55,620 nucleotides of DNA from Giesbergeria sp. (GTDB lineage Bacteria > Pseudomonadota > Gammaproteobacteria > Burkholderiales > Burkholderiaceae_C), in assembly GCF_028686475.1 (NCBI RefSeq), contig NZ_JAQUCA010000021.1, positions 1 through 55,620 on the forward strand, in the 5' to 3' direction. A program made the position numbers and the translations under genes. The first letter of the stretch is position 1; every line of letters begins with the position of its first letter. A model generated the notes under the pieces. It searched no databases and was not told where the DNA came from. It saw only the letters and a program-made list of their open reading frames with translations. Below, piece after piece: positions 28,982 through 38,078 of the stretch.

Positions 28982-29049
28982 TCCAGCTAAAGACAGACCG
29001 ACACCCCCGCCCGGCCCCGTTTTTAGCTTTGGCCTTGTCGGGTTTTCTT

Positions 29050-30177
29050 ATGTCGTTCATCGCCACCCCTGAATTTCTGCACTTCCCACAGGCATTGCCT
29101 TTGCAAAGTGGTGCCTCTATCCGTGACTACACGCTGGCCTACGAAACCTATGGCAGCTTGAATGCCGAGCGTTCCAATGCGGTGCTGGTCTGCCATGCCC
29201 TCAATGCCTCGCACCATGTCGCGGGGGTGTATGCCGGGCAAGACAAAAGCGAAGGCTGGTGGAACAACATGATTGGGCCGGGCAAACCGGTCGATACCAA
29301 CCGCTTTTTTGTCATTGGTATCAACAATTTAGGTTCTTGCTTTGGCTCTACTGGCCCCATGCACACCAACCCCGATACCGGACAGGTGTATGGGGCAGAC
29401 TTCCCGGTGTTGACAGTGGAGGATTGGGTCAACGCCCAAGCACGCCTGCTAGACCACTTAGGGGTGCAACAACTGGCCGCTGTGTTGGGTGGCAGCTTGG
29501 GTGGGATGCAAGCCTTGAGCTGGACACTGCAATACCCCGAGCGTGTGCGCCATGCGGTAGTCGTGGCCAGTGCGCCCAACCTCAACGCCGAGAACATCGC
29601 TTTTAACGAGGTAGCACGCCGCGCCATCGTCACCGACCCCGACTTTCATGGCGGCCATTTCTACCAACATGGCGTGGTACCCAAACGCGGGCTACGTATC
29701 GCGCGCATGATTGGCCACATCACCTACCTGAGTGACGATGTGATGAATGAAAAGTTCGGTCGCCAACTGCGCGAGGGCCTGACCCTCAAATACAGCACCC
29801 AAGACATCGAGTTTCAGATTGAGAGCTACCTGCGCTACCAAGGCGACAAGTTCAGCGAATACTTTGATGCCAACACCTACCTGCTCATCACCCGCGCCTT
29901 GGATTACTTTGACCCCGCGCGGGCCTTTGGCGGTAATTTAAGCCAAGCACTGGCCCGTGCCACGGCGCAATTTTTGTTGGTCAGCTTTAGCACCGACTGG
30001 CGTTTTTCGCCCCAACGCAGCCGCGAAATCGTCAAAGCCTTGTTAGACAACCGGCGCGATGTGAGCTATGCCGAAATTGATGCCCCACACGGCCACGATG
30101 CCTTTTTGCTCGACGATGCGCGCTACCTGAACCTGATTCGTGCCTATTTTGAGCGCATTGCCAAGGAGTTCGCATGA
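29050..30177 (+). CDS. metX: homoserine O-acyltransferase MetX
   Basis: A 375-residue alpha/beta hydrolase-fold acyltransferase starting methionine synthesis from homoserine. The nucleophile Ser is in [12 protein letters not shown], the oxyanion/substrate region in [11 protein letters not shown], the Asp in [11 protein letters not shown] and the His in [12 protein letters not shown]. In beta- and gammaproteobacteria MetX with a MetW partner commonly uses succinyl-CoA. ATG 29050 gives MSFIATPEF; the open frame upstream has only Leu/TTG codons. It overlaps metW by 4 nt (ATGA). Confidence 0.95.
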   Translation: MSFIATPEFLHFPQALPLQSGASIRDYTLAYETYGSLNAERSNAVLVCHALNASHHVAGVYAGQDKSEGWWNNMIGPGKPVDTNRFFVIGINNLGSCFGSTGPMHTNPDTGQVYGADFPVLTVEDWVNAQARLLDHLGVQQLAAVLGGSLGGMQALSWTLQYPERVRHAVVVASAPNLNAENIAFNEVARRAIVTDPDFHGGHFYQHGVVPKRGLRIARMIGHITYLSDDVMNEKFGRQLREGLTLKYSTQDIEFQIESYLRYQGDKFSEYFDANTYLLITRALDYFDPARAFGGNLSQALARATAQFLLVSFSTDWRFSPQRSREIVKALLDNRRDVSYAEIDAPHGHDAFLLDDARYLNLIRAYFERIAKEFA

Positions 30178-30764
30178 CCGAGAAAGCCACCATGCAAGCG
30201 ATTGCCGCTCTGGTGCCCGTGGGTTCGCGCGTGCTGGATTTGGGTTGTGGCGATGGCACTTTGCTCGACTACCTGCAACGCGAACGCGCTTGCAGCGGTT
30301 ATGGCATCGAGATTGACGATGCCAATGTGCTGGCCTGTGCGCGCCGGGGGGTGAACATCATTCAGCTTAACCTCGAGGAGGGGCTGGCGATGTTTGCCGA
30401 CAACTCCTTTGACGTGGTGTTGCAAATCGACACGCTGCCACATTTGCGTAATGCCGAAACCATGCTGCGCGAAACCGCCCGCGTGGGGCGCTCGGGCATT
30501 GTGGCCTTTCCTAATTTTGCCCACTGGCCCAATCGGCTGTCGGTGTTGCGTGGCCGTATGCCCGTGACGCGGCGGCTGCCTTACCAGTGGTACGACACGC
30601 CCAACATCCGCGTGGGCACCTATGCCGACTTTGCCGTGTTGGCACAAAAAAACCAATTGCAAACCTTGGATGCTTTTGGGCTACAAAATGGACAAATCGT
30701 GCGTTTTTGGCCTAATCTACGCGCCAGTACCGCCGTATTTCATTTTCAGCGTGCCGCAAGCTGA
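30174..30764 (+). CDS. metW: methionine biosynthesis protein MetW
   Basis: A 196-residue Rossmann methyltransferase-like protein. [15 protein letters not shown] is motif I, and [24 protein letters not shown] and [35 protein letters not shown] are diagnostic of MetW. It is the obligate partner of MetX in several proteobacteria and is translated by a 4-nt overlap from metX. Ends 16 nt before pyrF. Confidence 0.94.
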   Translation: MTEKATMQAIAALVPVGSRVLDLGCGDGTLLDYLQRERACSGYGIEIDDANVLACARRGVNIIQLNLEEGLAMFADNSFDVVLQIDTLPHLRNAETMLRETARVGRSGIVAFPNFAHWPNRLSVLRGRMPVTRRLPYQWYDTPNIRVGTYADFAVLAQKNQLQTLDAFGLQNGQIVRFWPNLRASTAVFHFQRAAS

Positions 30765-30780
30765 ACCTTAAAATTGTTCT

Positions 30781-31605
30781 ATGACCTTTCTTGACATGCT
30801 GCGCGCCGCAAGCACGCAAAACCAATCCATGTTGTGTGTGGGCCTGGACCCCGAGCCCACCCGCTTTCCTGCTGGAATGCAGGGCGATGCGCGCAAAATT
30901 TACGATTTTTGTGCCGCCATTGTCGATGCCACGGCAGACTTGGTCTGTGCGTTCAAACCGCAAATTGCCTACTTTGCCGCCCACGGTGCCGAAGACCAAT
31001 TGGAGCGCCTGATGCAGCACATGCGTAGCCATGCGCCGCAAGTGCCCATCATTTTGGATGCCAAGCGTGGCGACATCGGCTCCACCGCCGAGCAATACGC
31101 CAAAGAAGCTTTTGAACGCTACGGCGCGGATGCCGTCACGCTTTCACCCTTTATGGGCTTTGATTCGGTACTGCCTTACCTGCAATACCCCGGCAAAGGG
31201 GCTTTTTTGCTCTGTCGCACCTCCAATCCGGGGGGGGATGATTTTCAAAACCAGCGCTTGGCCAACGTCGATGGCCAGCCCCTGCTCTACGAACACATTG
31301 CCCGCTTGGCCCAAGGCCCGTGGAATCGCAATGGCCAACTCGGTTTGGTGGTGGGTGCCACCTACCCGGCTGAAATTGAGCGCGTGCGCGCCTTGGCCCC
31401 CCATGTGCCCTTGTTGATTCCCGGTGTTGGTGCCCAAGGCGGCGATGCGTTGGCCACGGTGCGGGCGGGTTGGCGAGCCGATGGCCCGATTGTGGTCAAC
31501 TCCTCTCGGGCGATTTTGTATGCCAGCAACGGGACTGAGTTTGCGACGGCCGCCCGTGCCGAAGCCCTGAAAACGCGCGCTTTGTTGCAATCGGCTTTAG
31601 GCTGA
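30781..31605 (+). CDS. pyrF: orotidine 5'-phosphate decarboxylase (type 2)
   Basis: A 274-residue enzyme making UMP. The catalytic Lys-Asp array is in [21 protein letters not shown], substrate residues in VGLDPEP and FKPQIAYF, and the phosphate loop in [12 protein letters not shown]. Length fits the longer proteobacterial/actinobacterial subfamily. Closely follows metW, so perhaps in the same transcript. Confidence 0.95.
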   Translation: MTFLDMLRAASTQNQSMLCVGLDPEPTRFPAGMQGDARKIYDFCAAIVDATADLVCAFKPQIAYFAAHGAEDQLERLMQHMRSHAPQVPIILDAKRGDIGSTAEQYAKEAFERYGADAVTLSPFMGFDSVLPYLQYPGKGAFLLCRTSNPGGDDFQNQRLANVDGQPLLYEHIARLAQGPWNRNGQLGLVVGATYPAEIERVRALAPHVPLLIPGVGAQGGDALATVRAGWRADGPIVVNSSRAILYASNGTEFATAARAEALKTRALLQSALG

Positions 31606-31649
31606 CGGCTGCTCCATCCCTTAGCTACGGCGGCACCTGCCCATACACC

Positions 31650-33614
31650 ATGTTCATGTCTTTGCTGCACCGCTGGAGCTTGCTCCAAAAATTCATGATT
31701 TTGGGCACGATGGGCTTGATGATGAGTGCCTTGCCCACCTTTTTGTACGTAGAGCACGCCCTGCAAACCATCGAAGAGGCACGTACCGAGGTAGCTGGCG
31801 CGCCACCGCTGATGGCGCTCAACAAGGTGGTGCAGCTGATGCAAATCCACCGGGGCTTATCGGCCAGTATGCTCAGTGGTGATGAGGGCTTGGGCGCACG
31901 CCGTCCGCCCATCCGCGATGCGCTGGGCAAAGCCTTAAGCCAAGTGGATGAGCGCTTTGCCGCAGCGGCGGTGTCCTCCACGTCGGTGGCCGCTTGGGCG
32001 CAAGCCAAACAAACTTGGCAAGCCCTAGAACCCCAAGTAGCGGCGCGTAGCCTGACCCCACCCCAAAGCACCGCCCAGCATACCCAGCTCATTGCCAGCA
32101 TCATGCTGCTCAGTGAAGAACTGCGTTATGCCTACCGCCTGCAAATGGACCCCGACCCCGACACCCATGCTTTGGTACAGGCCACGCTGGTCGATGCCCC
32201 CATGCTCAGTGAAAAGCTCGGCATCATGCGCGCCCAAGGCTCTAGCGCCTTGGTGCAAGGGGTATTGCCCCCCGCCACCAAAAGCACCTTGCAAGCCTTG
32301 CAACAACGCGCTGGCGAGCTGTATGGCGAGACCTTTCGCAATTTTGACCGCGCGATGGCCGCCCATGCGCCCTTGCGCCAGCAACTCGAAGCACCAGCCC
32401 AGGACCTGAAAGCACGCATTGCCGCTACGCGCCAAATGGCCGATAAAAACCTCATCCATGCCACCAGCTTGGAGATGCCCGCCAAAGATTATTTTGATGA
32501 TTTCACGCGCACCATTGATGCCCTATTTGCCGTCAACGATTTAGCCATGCAAGCCTTGGACACGCGGCTGCAAGAGCGCGTACAGCAGCTGCAGCAAACC
32601 TTGCTGGGTGTTTTGGCCGCCTTGCTGCTCACCTTGTCCATGACTGCCGGGCTGGCGCTGGTATTTGTGCGCTCCATCACGCGGCCTTTGGCCCAGGCCC
32701 AAGCCTTGGGTGGTGCGGTAGCCCAAGGCAACTTAGGCGGTGTCGATGTGCCGCATGGCAGCAACGAAGTCGGCCAACTGATTGCCGTGTTGCAGCAAAT
32801 GCGCGCCAAACTGCGCCCCGTGGTAGCCCAAGTGCGCCAAAGCGCAGAAAATCTGGCCAGCGCCAGCGCCCAAATTGCCCAAGGTAACAACGACCTATCG
32901 GCGCGCACCGAAAGCCAAGCTGGCGCACTCGAAAAAACCGCCTCCTCTATGGAGCAGCTCAATGGCACGGTGCAACAAAATGCCGAAAGCGCGCGCCAAG
33001 CCAACCAAGTGGCCGACAACGCCAGCCAAGTAGCCGCCAAAGGGGGTCAAGTGGTGGCGCAGGTGGTGGACACAATGGAAGCCATCAACAGCTCCTCGCG
33101 CAAAATTGCCGACATCATCAGCGTGATTGACGGCATCGCTTTTCAAACCAACATTTTGGCGCTCAATGCCGCCGTAGAGGCCGCCCGCGCTGGCGAGCAA
33201 GGTCGCGGCTTTGCCGTAGTGGCCTCTGAAGTCCGTGCTTTGGCAGGGCGCAGTGCCGCAGCGGCCAAAGAAATCAAAGGGCTGATAGAAACCTCGGTCG
33301 GCAACGTCAGTGCCGGGTGTACCTTGGTAGAGCAAGCGGGCAGCACCATGGACGAGATTGTGGTCAGTGTGCGCCGCGTGGCCGACATCATGCACGAAAT
33401 CAGCCAAGCCAGCCAAGAGCAATCCTCCGGGGTCTCTGAGGTCAACAGCGCCATCACCCACATGGACGAAGTAACGCAGCAAAACGCCGCGCTGGTCGAA
33501 GAAATGGCCGCTGCTGCCTCCAGTTTGCGTAGCCAAGCCCAAGGGCTGGTAGAGACGGTATCGGTGTTTCAGCTGGATACTGGCGGGGCTGTGCCGATAG
33601 GGCTGCAAAAATAA
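31650..33614 (+). CDS. methyl-accepting chemotaxis protein
   Basis: A 654-residue chemoreceptor. It has a first membrane helix (residues about 14-32), a periplasmic all-helical sensor region of about 280 residues, a second membrane helix ([23 protein letters not shown]), a HAMP domain, then a long cytoplasmic signalling hairpin. The hairpin tip is [41 protein letters not shown]. Sensor specificity unknown; [13 protein letters not shown] early in the sensor recalls ligand-binding helical bundles. No CheR-binding pentapeptide is at the C-terminus (ends PIGLQK). Start ATG 31650 or 31656. No other chemotaxis genes are nearby. Confidence 0.92.
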   Translation: MFMSLLHRWSLLQKFMILGTMGLMMSALPTFLYVEHALQTIEEARTEVAGAPPLMALNKVVQLMQIHRGLSASMLSGDEGLGARRPPIRDALGKALSQVDERFAAAAVSSTSVAAWAQAKQTWQALEPQVAARSLTPPQSTAQHTQLIASIMLLSEELRYAYRLQMDPDPDTHALVQATLVDAPMLSEKLGIMRAQGSSALVQGVLPPATKSTLQALQQRAGELYGETFRNFDRAMAAHAPLRQQLEAPAQDLKARIAATRQMADKNLIHATSLEMPAKDYFDDFTRTIDALFAVNDLAMQALDTRLQERVQQLQQTLLGVLAALLLTLSMTAGLALVFVRSITRPLAQAQALGGAVAQGNLGGVDVPHGSNEVGQLIAVLQQMRAKLRPVVAQVRQSAENLASASAQIAQGNNDLSARTESQAGALEKTASSMEQLNGTVQQNAESARQANQVADNASQVAAKGGQVVAQVVDTMEAINSSSRKIADIISVIDGIAFQTNILALNAAVEAARAGEQGRGFAVVASEVRALAGRSAAAAKEIKGLIETSVGNVSAGCTLVEQAGSTMDEIVVSVRRVADIMHEISQASQEQSSGVSEVNSAITHMDEVTQQNAALVEEMAAAASSLRSQAQGLVETVSVFQLDTGGAVPIGLQK

Positions 33615-33742
33615 ATATCTCCAACACCAAAAATTTGGCCCATAATGGGTGCGCTTTCCTGTTTTCACAGCAAAGCGGTTAAGTTAGCGGTGATTGGTCA
33701 GTTTCGCGTCTTTGAAGTCGTCACAGGTTTGTTGATTGCGTC

Positions 33743-33777
33743 GGGCTCCATCGCGTTTTATGTTTTTTCGGGAGTCC
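33743..33777 (+). promoter_or_regulatory. ribosome-binding-site-sequestering hairpin, RRM gene 1
   Basis: GGGCTCC (33743-33749) can pair with GGAGTCC (33771-33777), seven pairs including one G-U, hiding the GGAG ribosome binding site 3 nt before the start at 33781. The loop of 21 nt begins ATCGCG and is U-rich. The same hairpin occurs before RRM gene 2. Confidence 0.55.
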
Positions 33778-33780
33778 TTC

Positions 33781-34167
33781 ATGGGCAACAAACTTTACGT
33801 GGGCAACCTGCCCTATTCTTTCCGCGACCAAGATCTGGAGCAAACTTTCAGCCAATACGGTGCTGTCTCTAGCGCCAAGGTCATGATGGAGCGCGATACT
33901 GGTCGTTCCAAAGGTTTCGGCTTTGTCGAAATGGGCAGCGATGCCGAAGCCCAAGCCGCCATCCAAGGCGTGCATGGTCAAAATCTGGGTGGCCGTGATT
34001 TGGTCGTCAACGAAGCCCGTCCTATGGAACCCCGTCCTCCCCGTAGCGGTGGCGGTGGTTACGGCGGTGGCAATGGTGGCGGCGGCTACGGTGGTGGCGG
34101 CGGCGGTTACGGCGGTGGCCGTAGTGGCGGCGGTGGTGGTTACGGCGGTGGCCGTGGCGGTTACTAA
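33781..34167 (+). CDS. RRM-domain, glycine-rich RNA-binding protein 1
   Basis: A 128-residue protein. One RNA recognition motif occupies residues 1-80 with RNP2 KLYVGNLPY and RNP1 KGFGFVEMG, followed by a YGGG-repeat tail. Bacterial RRM proteins of this type resemble cyanobacterial Rbp and plant GRP proteins and are often cold-induced. ATG 33781 (MGNKLYVG) lies after GGGAGTCC, which is sequestered by a leader hairpin. Followed by a terminator at 34219. Paralogous to the next gene, sharing more than three quarters of the RRM. Confidence 0.92.
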   Translation: MGNKLYVGNLPYSFRDQDLEQTFSQYGAVSSAKVMMERDTGRSKGFGFVEMGSDAEAQAAIQGVHGQNLGGRDLVVNEARPMEPRPPRSGGGGYGGGNGGGGYGGGGGGYGGGRSGGGGGYGGGRGGY

Positions 34168-34218
34168 GCCCGTGCTGCCCATGCGCTGAGCCTTTCGTTC
34201 AGCCATTCAAGCATTCTC

Positions 34219-34245
34219 AAAAAGAGCCTTCGGGCTCTTTTTTTA
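34219..34245 (+). terminator. rho-independent terminator after RRM gene 1
   Basis: AAAGAGCC-TTCG-GGCTCTTT with a UUCG tetraloop, followed by more T residues. 52 nt after the stop codon. Confidence 0.9.
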
Positions 34246-34405
34246 TGGTGTTGCTTAAAAGACACAGCACATCCTGCAAAAACCTTGCGTTTTTGGCAAT
34301 TGTTCGGGACATAATGCGTCTGCGGGCCACGCCCGCGTTGTTTTTGCGGTGATCCTGTAGTGGCGGGCGCGGCGCACCCTTTCGGGCGCGCTAGACTGAG
34401 TTTTC

Positions 34406-34446
34406 GGGGCTCCATCGCGGTGTCAAATGTGTTTTTTAGGAGTCCC
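34406..34446 (+). promoter_or_regulatory. ribosome-binding-site-sequestering hairpin, RRM gene 2
   Basis: GGGGCTCC (34406-34413) pairs with GGAGTCCC (34439-34446), eight pairs with one G-U at the same place as in gene 1. It covers the AGGAG ribosome binding site before ATG 34450. The 25-nt loop also begins ATCGCG and ends in a U-run. Confidence 0.6.
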
Positions 34447-34449
34447 TTA

Positions 34450-35058
34450 ATGGGCAATAAACTGTATGTGGGCAATCTGCCCTATGGTGTGCGTGATGAT
34501 GATTTGGCCCAAGCATTTGGCGAGTTTGGCAATGTGACCAGCGCCAAGGTGATGATGGAGCGCGATACCGGTCGCTCTAAGGGTTTTGGCTTTGTGGAAA
34601 TGGGCAGTGACCCAGAGGCCCAAGCCGCTATCAATGGCATGAACGGTCAGCCTATGGGCGGTCGTAACATTGTGGTCAACGAAGCCCGTCCTATGGAGCC
34701 GCGTCCTCCGCGCTCCGGTGGTTACGGCGGCGGTGGCGGCTATGGTGGTGGCGGCGGCGCTGGTCGTAGCGGTGGTGGCTACGGTGGCGGCGGCGGTTAC
34801 GGCGGTGGCCGTGAAGGCGGCGGTGGCTACGGTGGTGGTGGCTACGGTGGTGGTGCTGGCCGTGAAGGTGGCGGCGGCTACGGTGGTGGTCGCAGCGAGG
34901 GCGGCTATGGTGGCGGCGGCGGTTATGCTGCTCCACGTGGAGGCGAGGGCGGTGGTGGCCGCGAGGGTGGTTTCCGTAGCCCCTACGGCAATGGCCCGCG
35001 TGGGCGCGGTGGCCGTGGCGATAGCGGCGGTGGCTACGGCGGCCAAGGCGGGTATTGA
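34450..35058 (+). CDS. RRM-domain, glycine-rich RNA-binding protein 2
   Basis: A 202-residue paralogue of the preceding gene. The RRM (residues 1-80; KLYVGNLPYGV, KGFGFVEMG) is followed by a 115-residue tail of GGYGGG repeats interspersed with Arg-Ser and Arg-Glu, ending RGRGGRGDSGGGYGGQGGY. Such RGG/YGG tails bind RNA loosely and can promote condensation. ATG 34450 follows AGGAGTCCC. It has its own promoter region (CATAAT at 34310-34315) and its own terminator, so the two genes are separate units with matching leaders. Confidence 0.92.
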   Translation: MGNKLYVGNLPYGVRDDDLAQAFGEFGNVTSAKVMMERDTGRSKGFGFVEMGSDPEAQAAINGMNGQPMGGRNIVVNEARPMEPRPPRSGGYGGGGGYGGGGGAGRSGGGYGGGGGYGGGREGGGGYGGGGYGGGAGREGGGGYGGGRSEGGYGGGGGYAAPRGGEGGGGREGGFRSPYGNGPRGRGGRGDSGGGYGGQGGY

Positions 35059-35102
35059 TTTATTTTTGCTGAGGCCGGTTCGGCCTTAGTGCCCCAAAAA
35101 GC

Positions 35103-35132
35103 AAAAGCACGTTGTTTGCAACGTGCTTTTTT
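35103..35132 (+). terminator. rho-independent terminator after RRM gene 2
   Basis: A 12-bp stem, AAAAGCACGTTG with CAACGTGCTTTT, loop TTTG, followed by further T residues. Confidence 0.92.
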
Positions 35133-35168
35133 GTTTTATGCAGTGTGTTGGCGTGCAAAATATTAACA

Positions 35169-35190
35169 TTTGGTGCCATGGCGGGAATCG
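35169..35190 (+). repeat. distal attachment-site copy (tRNA-Thr 3' fragment)
   Basis: TTTGGTGCCATGGCGGGAATCG repeats, with one base deleted, the 3' end of tRNA-Thr at 44876-44898. On the minus strand it reads as T-arm and acceptor end plus CCA. Beyond it (35191 on) the two sites diverge, so it is a relic and not a functional tRNA. Confidence 0.75.
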
Positions 35191-35225
35191 AACTCTCCTC
35201 TGTAGATTTTCAAAAAACGCCAAAA

Positions 35226-35239
35226 GAACCAACAAAAAG
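35226..35239 (+). repeat. possible integrase arm-type sites, distal end
   Basis: GAACCAACAAAAAG is identical to 44756-44769. It is followed by a second partial copy GACCAACAAAAAG (35239-35251). Tyrosine integrases bind such short repeated arm sites near both attachment sites. Confidence 0.5.
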
Positions 35240-35331
35240 ACCAACAAAAAGAAAAGTGACTCCCTGCATGGGGGCTGTGGCAGTTTGGCGACAACCAGCA
35301 AGCCGGTACCGATGGCTGGGCATGGCGGCCA

Positions 35332-35564
35332 TTTTCCGTAACGGGTTGCGGTAATGCCAGCACCACGGGCACGATGGCGGCTTCTACCGGGTACAGCAGC
35401 GCCGGCAGCTCTACGGCCTGCACTTGGTCAACGTGGTGGGGTGTTGCGCTGCATAGCATGGGGCAATGCTGGCCAGCGGCTCTACCAGGCACAGCACCAC
35501 GACACGGGCACGATGCTGGTGTTGCACAGCACATGGGGCAATTGTCGCAACCCGTTACGGGAAA
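35332..35564. repeat. long-range inverted repeat pair
   Basis: TTTTCCGTAACGGGTTGCG at 35332-35350 is the inverse complement, with one base added, of CGCAACCCGTTACGGGAAA at 35546-35564. They could form a stem across a 195-nt loop. No coding frame in the loop looks genuine. Confidence 0.6.
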
Positions 35565-35591
35565 TCACCGGGCACTGTATTGGAATCCCAA

Positions 35592-35656
35592 ACCGGGGAA
35601 CGAAACCAAAACCGGGGAACGAAACCAAAACCGGGGAATAAATCGGGGAACAAAAT
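35592..35656 (+). repeat. 19-bp tandem repeats
   Basis: ACCGGGGAACGAAACCAAA occurs twice end to end (35592-35610, 35611-35629), then degrades into ACCGGGGAATAAA and TCGGGGAACAAAA. The lack of spacers rules out CRISPR; the exact period suggests iterons or simple tandem duplication. Confidence 0.65.
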
Positions 35657-35824
35657 TGCTGTTTTTGGGTGCTGTCATTGGGGGATTGGGTTCCTACCCC
35701 CTCTATCGAAGTCAAAAGCCACACCATTTCAGGCCATGCCTGCCTACCCCCCCCACTAGGTTCTGTGGCAGTCAAACCATGACGGGGTTATTTAACCCGC
35801 AGGCCACCGGCTTCGGTAGGTTTC

Positions 35825-36135
35825 TCCGTTTGAAACGGAATTAGCCAGGCAAAGCAGGATTTCCTGCTTCGGTGTCTCGGAATACTCACAGCCGGGGGGA
35901 ATCTCACGGCCATGCACAGCACCACGGGCACGCCACGGCCAGCACTTGGCTGGTGCTGTCGGTCAATCCAGCATAGTCACAATACAACCCCCTTAGAGAC
36001 CCCACGAAACAGCCAGAAATCGCGCCTGCGTCCCGCATGGGCCAAACCCGGCGGGAGTACCTTTTCCACAGCCGGTGGGAATCTCACATCCTCAGGCTGA
36101 GGGAGTCAATTGCACAGCACCACGGGCACCAGCAC
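35825..36135. repeat. repeat- and palindrome-rich non-coding stretch
   Basis: Contains palindrome TCCGTTTGAAACGGA (35825-35839), palindrome AAGCAGGATTTCCTGCTT (35852-35869), and a duplicated module. The module CACAGCCGG-GGGAATCTCAC then GCACAGCACCACGGGCAC is found near 35886-35931 and 36066-36130. Further AGCACCACGGGCAC copies lie near 35355 and 35500. The whole span 35191-36357 has no gene I can support. Confidence 0.55.
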
Positions 36136-36172
36136 CAGCTTGATACCAGATATTCCGGCATCAAACCGCCAT

Positions 36173-36306
36173 GCTGTATCAAACGATACATCCAGCACCA
36201 GTACCGCTACAGCAGCGCACAGCGAAAGCATGGGCTTTGCTGTATCAAAACATACAGATAGCTGTAATTTTTCATACGAATAGCTGTATCAATTCATACA
36301 GCACCA
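36173..36306 (+). repeat. iteron-like 22-bp-period palindromes
   Basis: TGTATCAAACGATACA (36175), TGTATCAAAACATACA (36241), TGTAATTTTTCATACG (36263) and TGTATCAATTCATACA (36285) share GCTGTA...ATAC. The last three are spaced exactly 22 bp apart, two helical turns. Each is a near-palindrome TGTAT-N6-ATACA, so they could be operators for a dimeric regulator or replication iterons. They lie downstream of the HTH gene 36358-36615. Confidence 0.65.
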
Positions 36307-36357
36307 GCAAGAAAAAACCCAGCGCAGTGGCTGGGCTGATGGTGCTGGCTGGCGCTG

Positions 36358-36615
36358 TCAGTAGCGGGCACTGTAGAGGCTCTGGCGCCACTGCATGGCC
36401 TGTGGGCACGGTGGCAGTGGCACGGCCTTGGGTAGCCTTGCACGGTGCCACGGGCCGGGTAGCACCATGTAAACATCGCTGGCCACACGGTAGGCCAAAG
36501 CCACCGACACCCCATGCAACCGTGCCAGCTTGCGATAGCTGAAACCACGGGCACGGTCGGCACGCATGGCGCGGTTTCTCTCTGTACGGGCGGTGCTGTT
36601 GGGAGTCTTGGGCAT
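36358..36615 (-). CDS. small helix-turn-helix protein
   Basis: An 85-residue basic protein. Residues about 10-48 (RTERNRAMRADRARGFSYRKLARLHGVSVALAYRVASDV) fit a resolvase/transposase-type helix-turn-helix; the rest is Pro- and Arg-rich. It may be the regulator of the island and could bind the TGTAT-N6-ATACA sites immediately downstream, which is only inference. Last gene of the minus-strand series, separated by 116 nt from the resolvase-like gene. Confidence 0.6.
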   Translation of the reverse strand: MPKTPNSTARTERNRAMRADRARGFSYRKLARLHGVSVALAYRVASDVYMVLPGPWHRARLPKAVPLPPCPQAMQWRQSLYSARY

Positions 36616-36731
36616 AGGGACTAACTGGAAAAGTTGTCAGTAACTTTACTAGGGACTACCTGCACACGGTACGGGGTTCGAATTACCCGCACTGGGAAAA
36701 CGCTAGGAGGGAGCCACAAAAATTGCAGCGT

Positions 36732-37154
36732 TCACCTTTCAAGCCTGCTACAGGCCACCAGTGCCCACCACGTCACCGGGCAAGCCTCTACGGTTGCACC
36801 AGCGGGCAGCATGGGCCTGCCATCGGTGGGCAGTAGCATCTGACCGCTAGGCAGTAGTAGGCTGGCATCCCAGACAGCACGCCATGCCCCCTTATCGGCG
36901 CGGTAGAACAACACCGGCTCCTGCCCTACGGCTTGGGCTTGCCTTTGTGCCTGTGCCCACCAGCCAGCCACTAGGGCCGGGGTGATAGCTGCATAGCGCT
37001 TGCACTCGATTGACCAACCTGGCAGCCCTTGCAGGTCATCCTCCCCAGCCAGATTGCGAACCCGGCGGGCCACGGTGTACCCGGTCAACTCGGACAACAG
37101 GCGTGCCAGCTCCCGCTCCCCCACCTTGCCCTTGGTGCGAGACATGCCAGCCAT
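36732..37154 (-). CDS. PD-(D/E)XK nuclease, Holliday-junction-resolvase-like
   Basis: A 140-residue protein with the archaeal-resolvase-like arrangement: KGKVGERELARLL (Glu), AGEDDLQGLPGWSIECKRYA (Asp then Glu-x-Lys), and a helical second half. Such nucleases in phages and satellites resolve recombination or replication intermediates. Its start overlaps the last base of the exonuclease stop, so it belongs to the same operon. Alternative: another VRR/PD-(D/E)XK nicking enzyme. Confidence 0.65.
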   Translation of the reverse strand: MAGMSRTKGKVGERELARLLSELTGYTVARRVRNLAGEDDLQGLPGWSIECKRYAAITPALVAGWWAQAQRQAQAVGQEPVLFYRADKGAWRAVWDASLLLPSGQMLLPTDGRPMLPAGATVEACPVTWWALVACSRLER

Positions 37155-37861
37155 TACACGGCCCCCACGGCTTGCAGCTTGTGCCAGATACTGGCCACGG
37201 CTTGCGCGTCCTGTAGGTTGTAGGCGGCGATAGCCTCACGCTGGCCAGCCAACCATGCGTCATACACGCCAGCACCATCCATGCCATCCTTGGGATTGGG
37301 CAGCGCCAGCACGTCGCACAACTCGGACAGCCGCACGAACTTGCCGAAGCCAGCCCACGCCAGCATGGTGCATTTGTAGTGCTGGCCAGCCCGTCCCATT
37401 GGGCCTGCATTGCGAAGCCAGCGCGGGAGGCGTACCCCATGCACCACGGCGCGGCGGTAGAGGAAGCCCAAATCAAAGGCGGCATTGTGGGCCACGGCGG
37501 TATGGTCATCGGGCGGGAAGGTATGCGGCCATTGCTTGCTTTCCTTCACTTGCCAGCCCTCTACAGCGTCAAAGAAGGCTTGCAGCAAGGCGGCCTCACT
37601 ATCGCCTTGCCCACGGCATTGCACCCACTCTAGGCCGTCGCCATTGGTGGCAGCTATCGAGACAATCTCCCCACGGCTGCCACCGTCTAGGGCTTGCTTT
37701 AGGTACGCCTCCCCAGCGGCTTCGGCAGCATCGGTAGCCCACCAGGCGGCGATGGATTCGGGCTTCTTCAGGGTAGCGGGCGGCTTAATCGTGGCCTTGA
37801 CCAAATCAGCAGCGCCGGGCCGCTGGCTGGGGATGGTTTCGATGTCGAGAAAAATCAGCAT
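37154..37861 (-). CDS. DnaQ/RNase H-fold 3'-5' exonuclease
   Basis: A 235-residue DEDD exonuclease. Exo I is IFLDIETIPS (Asp, Glu), Exo II HNAAFDLGFLYRR (Asp) and Exo III AYNLQDAQAVASIW (Asp; Tyr-x-x-x-Asp form). It resembles stand-alone exonucleases linked to phage replication modules. It overlaps both neighbours by 1-7 nt. Probably proofreads or processes ends during replication of the element. Confidence 0.8.
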   Translation of the reverse strand: MLIFLDIETIPSQRPGAADLVKATIKPPATLKKPESIAAWWATDAAEAAGEAYLKQALDGGSRGEIVSIAATNGDGLEWVQCRGQGDSEAALLQAFFDAVEGWQVKESKQWPHTFPPDDHTAVAHNAAFDLGFLYRRAVVHGVRLPRWLRNAGPMGRAGQHYKCTMLAWAGFGKFVRLSELCDVLALPNPKDGMDGAGVYDAWLAGQREAIAAYNLQDAQAVASIWHKLQAVGAV

Positions 37862-38073
37862 GGTGTGCGCTCCAATGGTGGGGTGTGAACTTGAGGGGGG
37901 CAGCCGTGGATTTCACGTGTACCGCATAGCCAGCCGTTACCCTCCCGGCTGGTGTAGCCCTTGCCCTGTGTAAATGAACCGGGGTCAGGCCGGGGCCAGT
38001 AGCAGGGCTTTTTGAGGCAGTCCGGGCCACTGACTGACACCAGCACCTTGATAGCTTTGTCCTTGATTCGCAT
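37855..38073 (-). CDS. small hypothetical protein of the island
   Basis: 72 residues (MRIKDKAIKVLVSVSGPDCLKKPCYWPRPDPGSFTQGKGYTS...), basic, with four Cys and two His that could bind zinc. It starts 5 nt after the SSB-like gene and overlaps the exonuclease start by 7 nt, the tight packing expected for a real gene. No family recognised. Confidence 0.5.
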   Translation of the reverse strand: MRIKDKAIKVLVSVSGPDCLKKPCYWPRPDPGSFTQGKGYTSREGNGWLCGTREIHGCPPQVHTPPLERTPC

Positions 38074-38078
38074 GGCGC

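Noticed and set aside
28835-29049. SAM riboswitch before metX
   Set aside because: No conserved SAM-I or SAM-II core or pseudoknot could be drawn; only a promoter-like element was found.
35169-35195. Possible second tRNA at the left island edge
   Set aside because: Only the T-arm and acceptor end are present; no D-arm or anticodon arm. It is an attachment-site relic.
35592-35656. Short tandem repeats that could suggest a CRISPR array
   Set aside because: The 19-bp units touch each other with no spacers, and there are no cas genes.
35354-35844. Overlapping short frames of 95-156 codons in the distal island region
   Set aside because: They run through tandem and inverted repeats, lack ribosome binding sites and show no resemblance to proteins.
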